Below are positions 63,201 to 64,000 of a DNA stretch of 64,000 bases, piece by piece (position 1 is the stretch's first letter; each line of letters begins with the position of its first letter). A program made the position numbers and the translations under genes. The DNA is taken from NCBI GenBank assembly GCA_963682175.1, contig OY821771.1, positions 24,324,201 through 24,388,200 on the forward strand, given 5' to 3'. The stretch is from Triglochin maritima. Taxonomy: Eukaryota; Streptophyta; Magnoliopsida; Alismatales; Juncaginaceae. The notes under the pieces are model-generated. The model ran no database searches, was not told the DNA's origin, and saw only the letters and a list, made by a program, of their open reading frames with translations.

Positions 63201-64000
63201 AGAAGGAAAAGGGGAAAGAGAAGGAGGGGTATTGAAGTAGAGGAGAAGGAGAGAGAGGGAAGGAGATTGAAGACGAAGAGTGAAGGATAAGGAGAGAGAA
63301 GATAGAAGGGAAGAGAGAATCAGAGAGAGGAGTGAGAAGGAGAGAGCGCGGGGCAACAAGAGAGTGGAAAACAAGGAGAAGGAGGGGGGAGAGAGAGAAG
63401 GAAATGGGGAAACAAGGAGAGAGGGAGAGACGGAGGGAGAGAGCTAGAAGGAGAAGGAGAGAGAGGAGAGGTGGACAGAGGGGGAGAAGGGCAAGGAGAG
63501 AGGGAGGAGAGATGGAGAAGTAGAGAGAACAATAGAGAAGGAGAGCGATAAGGAGCGAAACGGAGAAGGGTAGAGAGTGAATTAGAGCGAGAAGTGGAGA
63601 GAGGAGAGAGAAGGAGACTGTGAATGAAGGAAAAGGAGAGAGACATAGAGAAGGAGAGAGGGCGAGGCAGTCGGTAAGTGAGCTAGACGGAGAAAGACAA
63701 GGAGAAGGAGAGAGAGAAGGAAGAGGAGACTGGAAGGGAAGGAGAGAAGGAAAGAGGGAGGGAGAAGTAGAGACAAAAGGTAAGGAGAGAGAGAAATAGA
63801 GAGAAGGAGAAGGGGGAGAGACAAGGAGAACGAGAGGAGTGAGAGAGAGTGAAGGCGACGGAGAGGAAAAGAAAAGGGAGGAGGAGAGAGAAGGACAAGC
63901 GAAGCAGGAGGAGAGAGATGAGAGAAAGAGAAGGAGGGAGGAGAAGGAGACGAGAAGGAGAAGGAGAGAGAGGACAAGGAGAGAAGAATAAGGTCACACA
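54207..64000 (+). repeat. Homogeneous 1146-bp subarray U48-U56, cut by the window edge
   Basis: Eight full units of 1146 bp end at 55352, 56498, 57644, 58790, 59936, 61082, 62228 and 63374. A partial unit of 626 bp then reaches the edge at aggtcacaca. All are gcgaggcag type. The only differences I find are G>A at 55600 and at 60184 (tgtaaatg), four units or 4584 bp apart, the same marker and spacing as at 30409 and 34993. Confidence 0.94.

Larger units (their letters stand above)
1..64000 (+). repeat. Purine-strand satellite array, ~1.15-kb unit, ~55.8 copies
   Basis: A unit of 1134-1201 bp (mode 1146) repeats head to tail without interruption or inversion. The landmark gaaaacaa recurs at about 192, 1350, 2508, 3666, 4826, 5980, 7138 and onward to 63374, giving 55 full periods plus two cut units. 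Copies differ by about twenty substitutions and ten or so small indels, so neighbours are usually more than 99% identical. The + strand is about 91% purine by hand count. Inside the unit the sequence is a degenerate mixture of GAGA, GAAGGA and GGA words, which suggests an origin from a GA-rich simple repeat that was later amplified as a kilobase block. No transposon, tRNA, rRNA or unique DNA breaks it. Both ends lie inside the array. I do not recognise the satellite family, and the host is not identifiable beyond a probable eukaryote. Confidence 0.98.

Noticed and set aside
1..64000. CRISPR array
   Set aside because: Regular repetition is present, but the repeated unit is over 1 kb with no short repeat/unique spacer pattern and no cas genes.
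1..64000. Ribosomal DNA or a multicopy gene cluster
   Set aside because: No rRNA, tRNA, histone or snRNA-like sequence is visible, and 91% purine on one strand is incompatible with folded structural RNA.
1..64000. CENP-B box or telomere repeats
   Set aside because: The C- and T-poor strand offers no match to the TTCG...CGGG box on either strand, and no TTAGGG/TTTAGGG-type runs are present.

Overview
The whole window is one uninterrupted satellite-DNA array. No gene, RNA gene, transposon or unique sequence is visible in it. A unit of about 1.15 kb is repeated head to tail in one orientation, about 55.8 times, and both window edges cut inside a unit, so the array continues on both sides. The + strand is almost pure purine: by hand count about 91% A+G in the first full unit, with 51 C and 54 T in 1158 bases. 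Many long reading frames exist in all copies, but they are by-products of this composition. The minus strand reads as Ser/Leu/Pro/Phe and the plus strand as Arg/Glu/Gly/Lys. Frames change length whenever a unit gains or loses a few bases, so none is called as a gene. A kilobase-scale satellite with higher-order repeats points to a eukaryotic heterochromatic region (centromeric, pericentromeric, subtelomeric or sex-chromosome-like). The sequence does not identify the species.

Unit numbering used here: each unit ends at the landmark gaaaacaa. U0 is the partial unit at 1-192, U1 is 193-1350, and U55 ends at 63374. U56 is the partial unit 63375-64000. Unit lengths from left to right: U1-U3 1158; U4 1160; U5 1154; U6 1158; U7-U9 1154; U10 1146; U11-U12 1154; U13 1146; U14-U16 1154; U17 1201; U18 1151; U19-U20 1143; U21 1144; U22 1143; U23-U24 1147; U25 1146; U26 1134; U27-U37 1146; U38 1134; U39-U45 1146; U46 1134; U47 1149; U48-U55 1146.

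Layout. 1-7138: oldest-looking long form (1158), with one 1154 unit interleaved. 7139-17508: a three-unit higher-order repeat (3454 bp) in three copies. 17509-19863: two linked units, one carrying a 47-bp internal duplication. 19864-25587: five units sharing a 3-bp deletion. 25588-29027: mixed deletion alleles. 29028-40475: ten almost identical units of the final 1146 form, the first with an extra 12-bp deletion. 40476-53057: two copies of a marker set exactly 9156 bp (eight units) apart, related to an earlier set near 27.2-29.3 kb. 53058-64000: one unit with two small indels, then homogeneous 1146-bp units to the edge.

The array reads as a record of stepwise unit shortening (1158, then 1154, then 1146) followed by spread of the short form. 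Several layers of multi-unit duplication (3, 4, 8, 12 and perhaps 22 units) can be dated relative to one another by shared single-base markers. The physical properties of the strand (triplex potential, GGA-type quadruplex potential, dense GAGAG words) are the likeliest source of any function. That is inference; no function is shown by the sequence.
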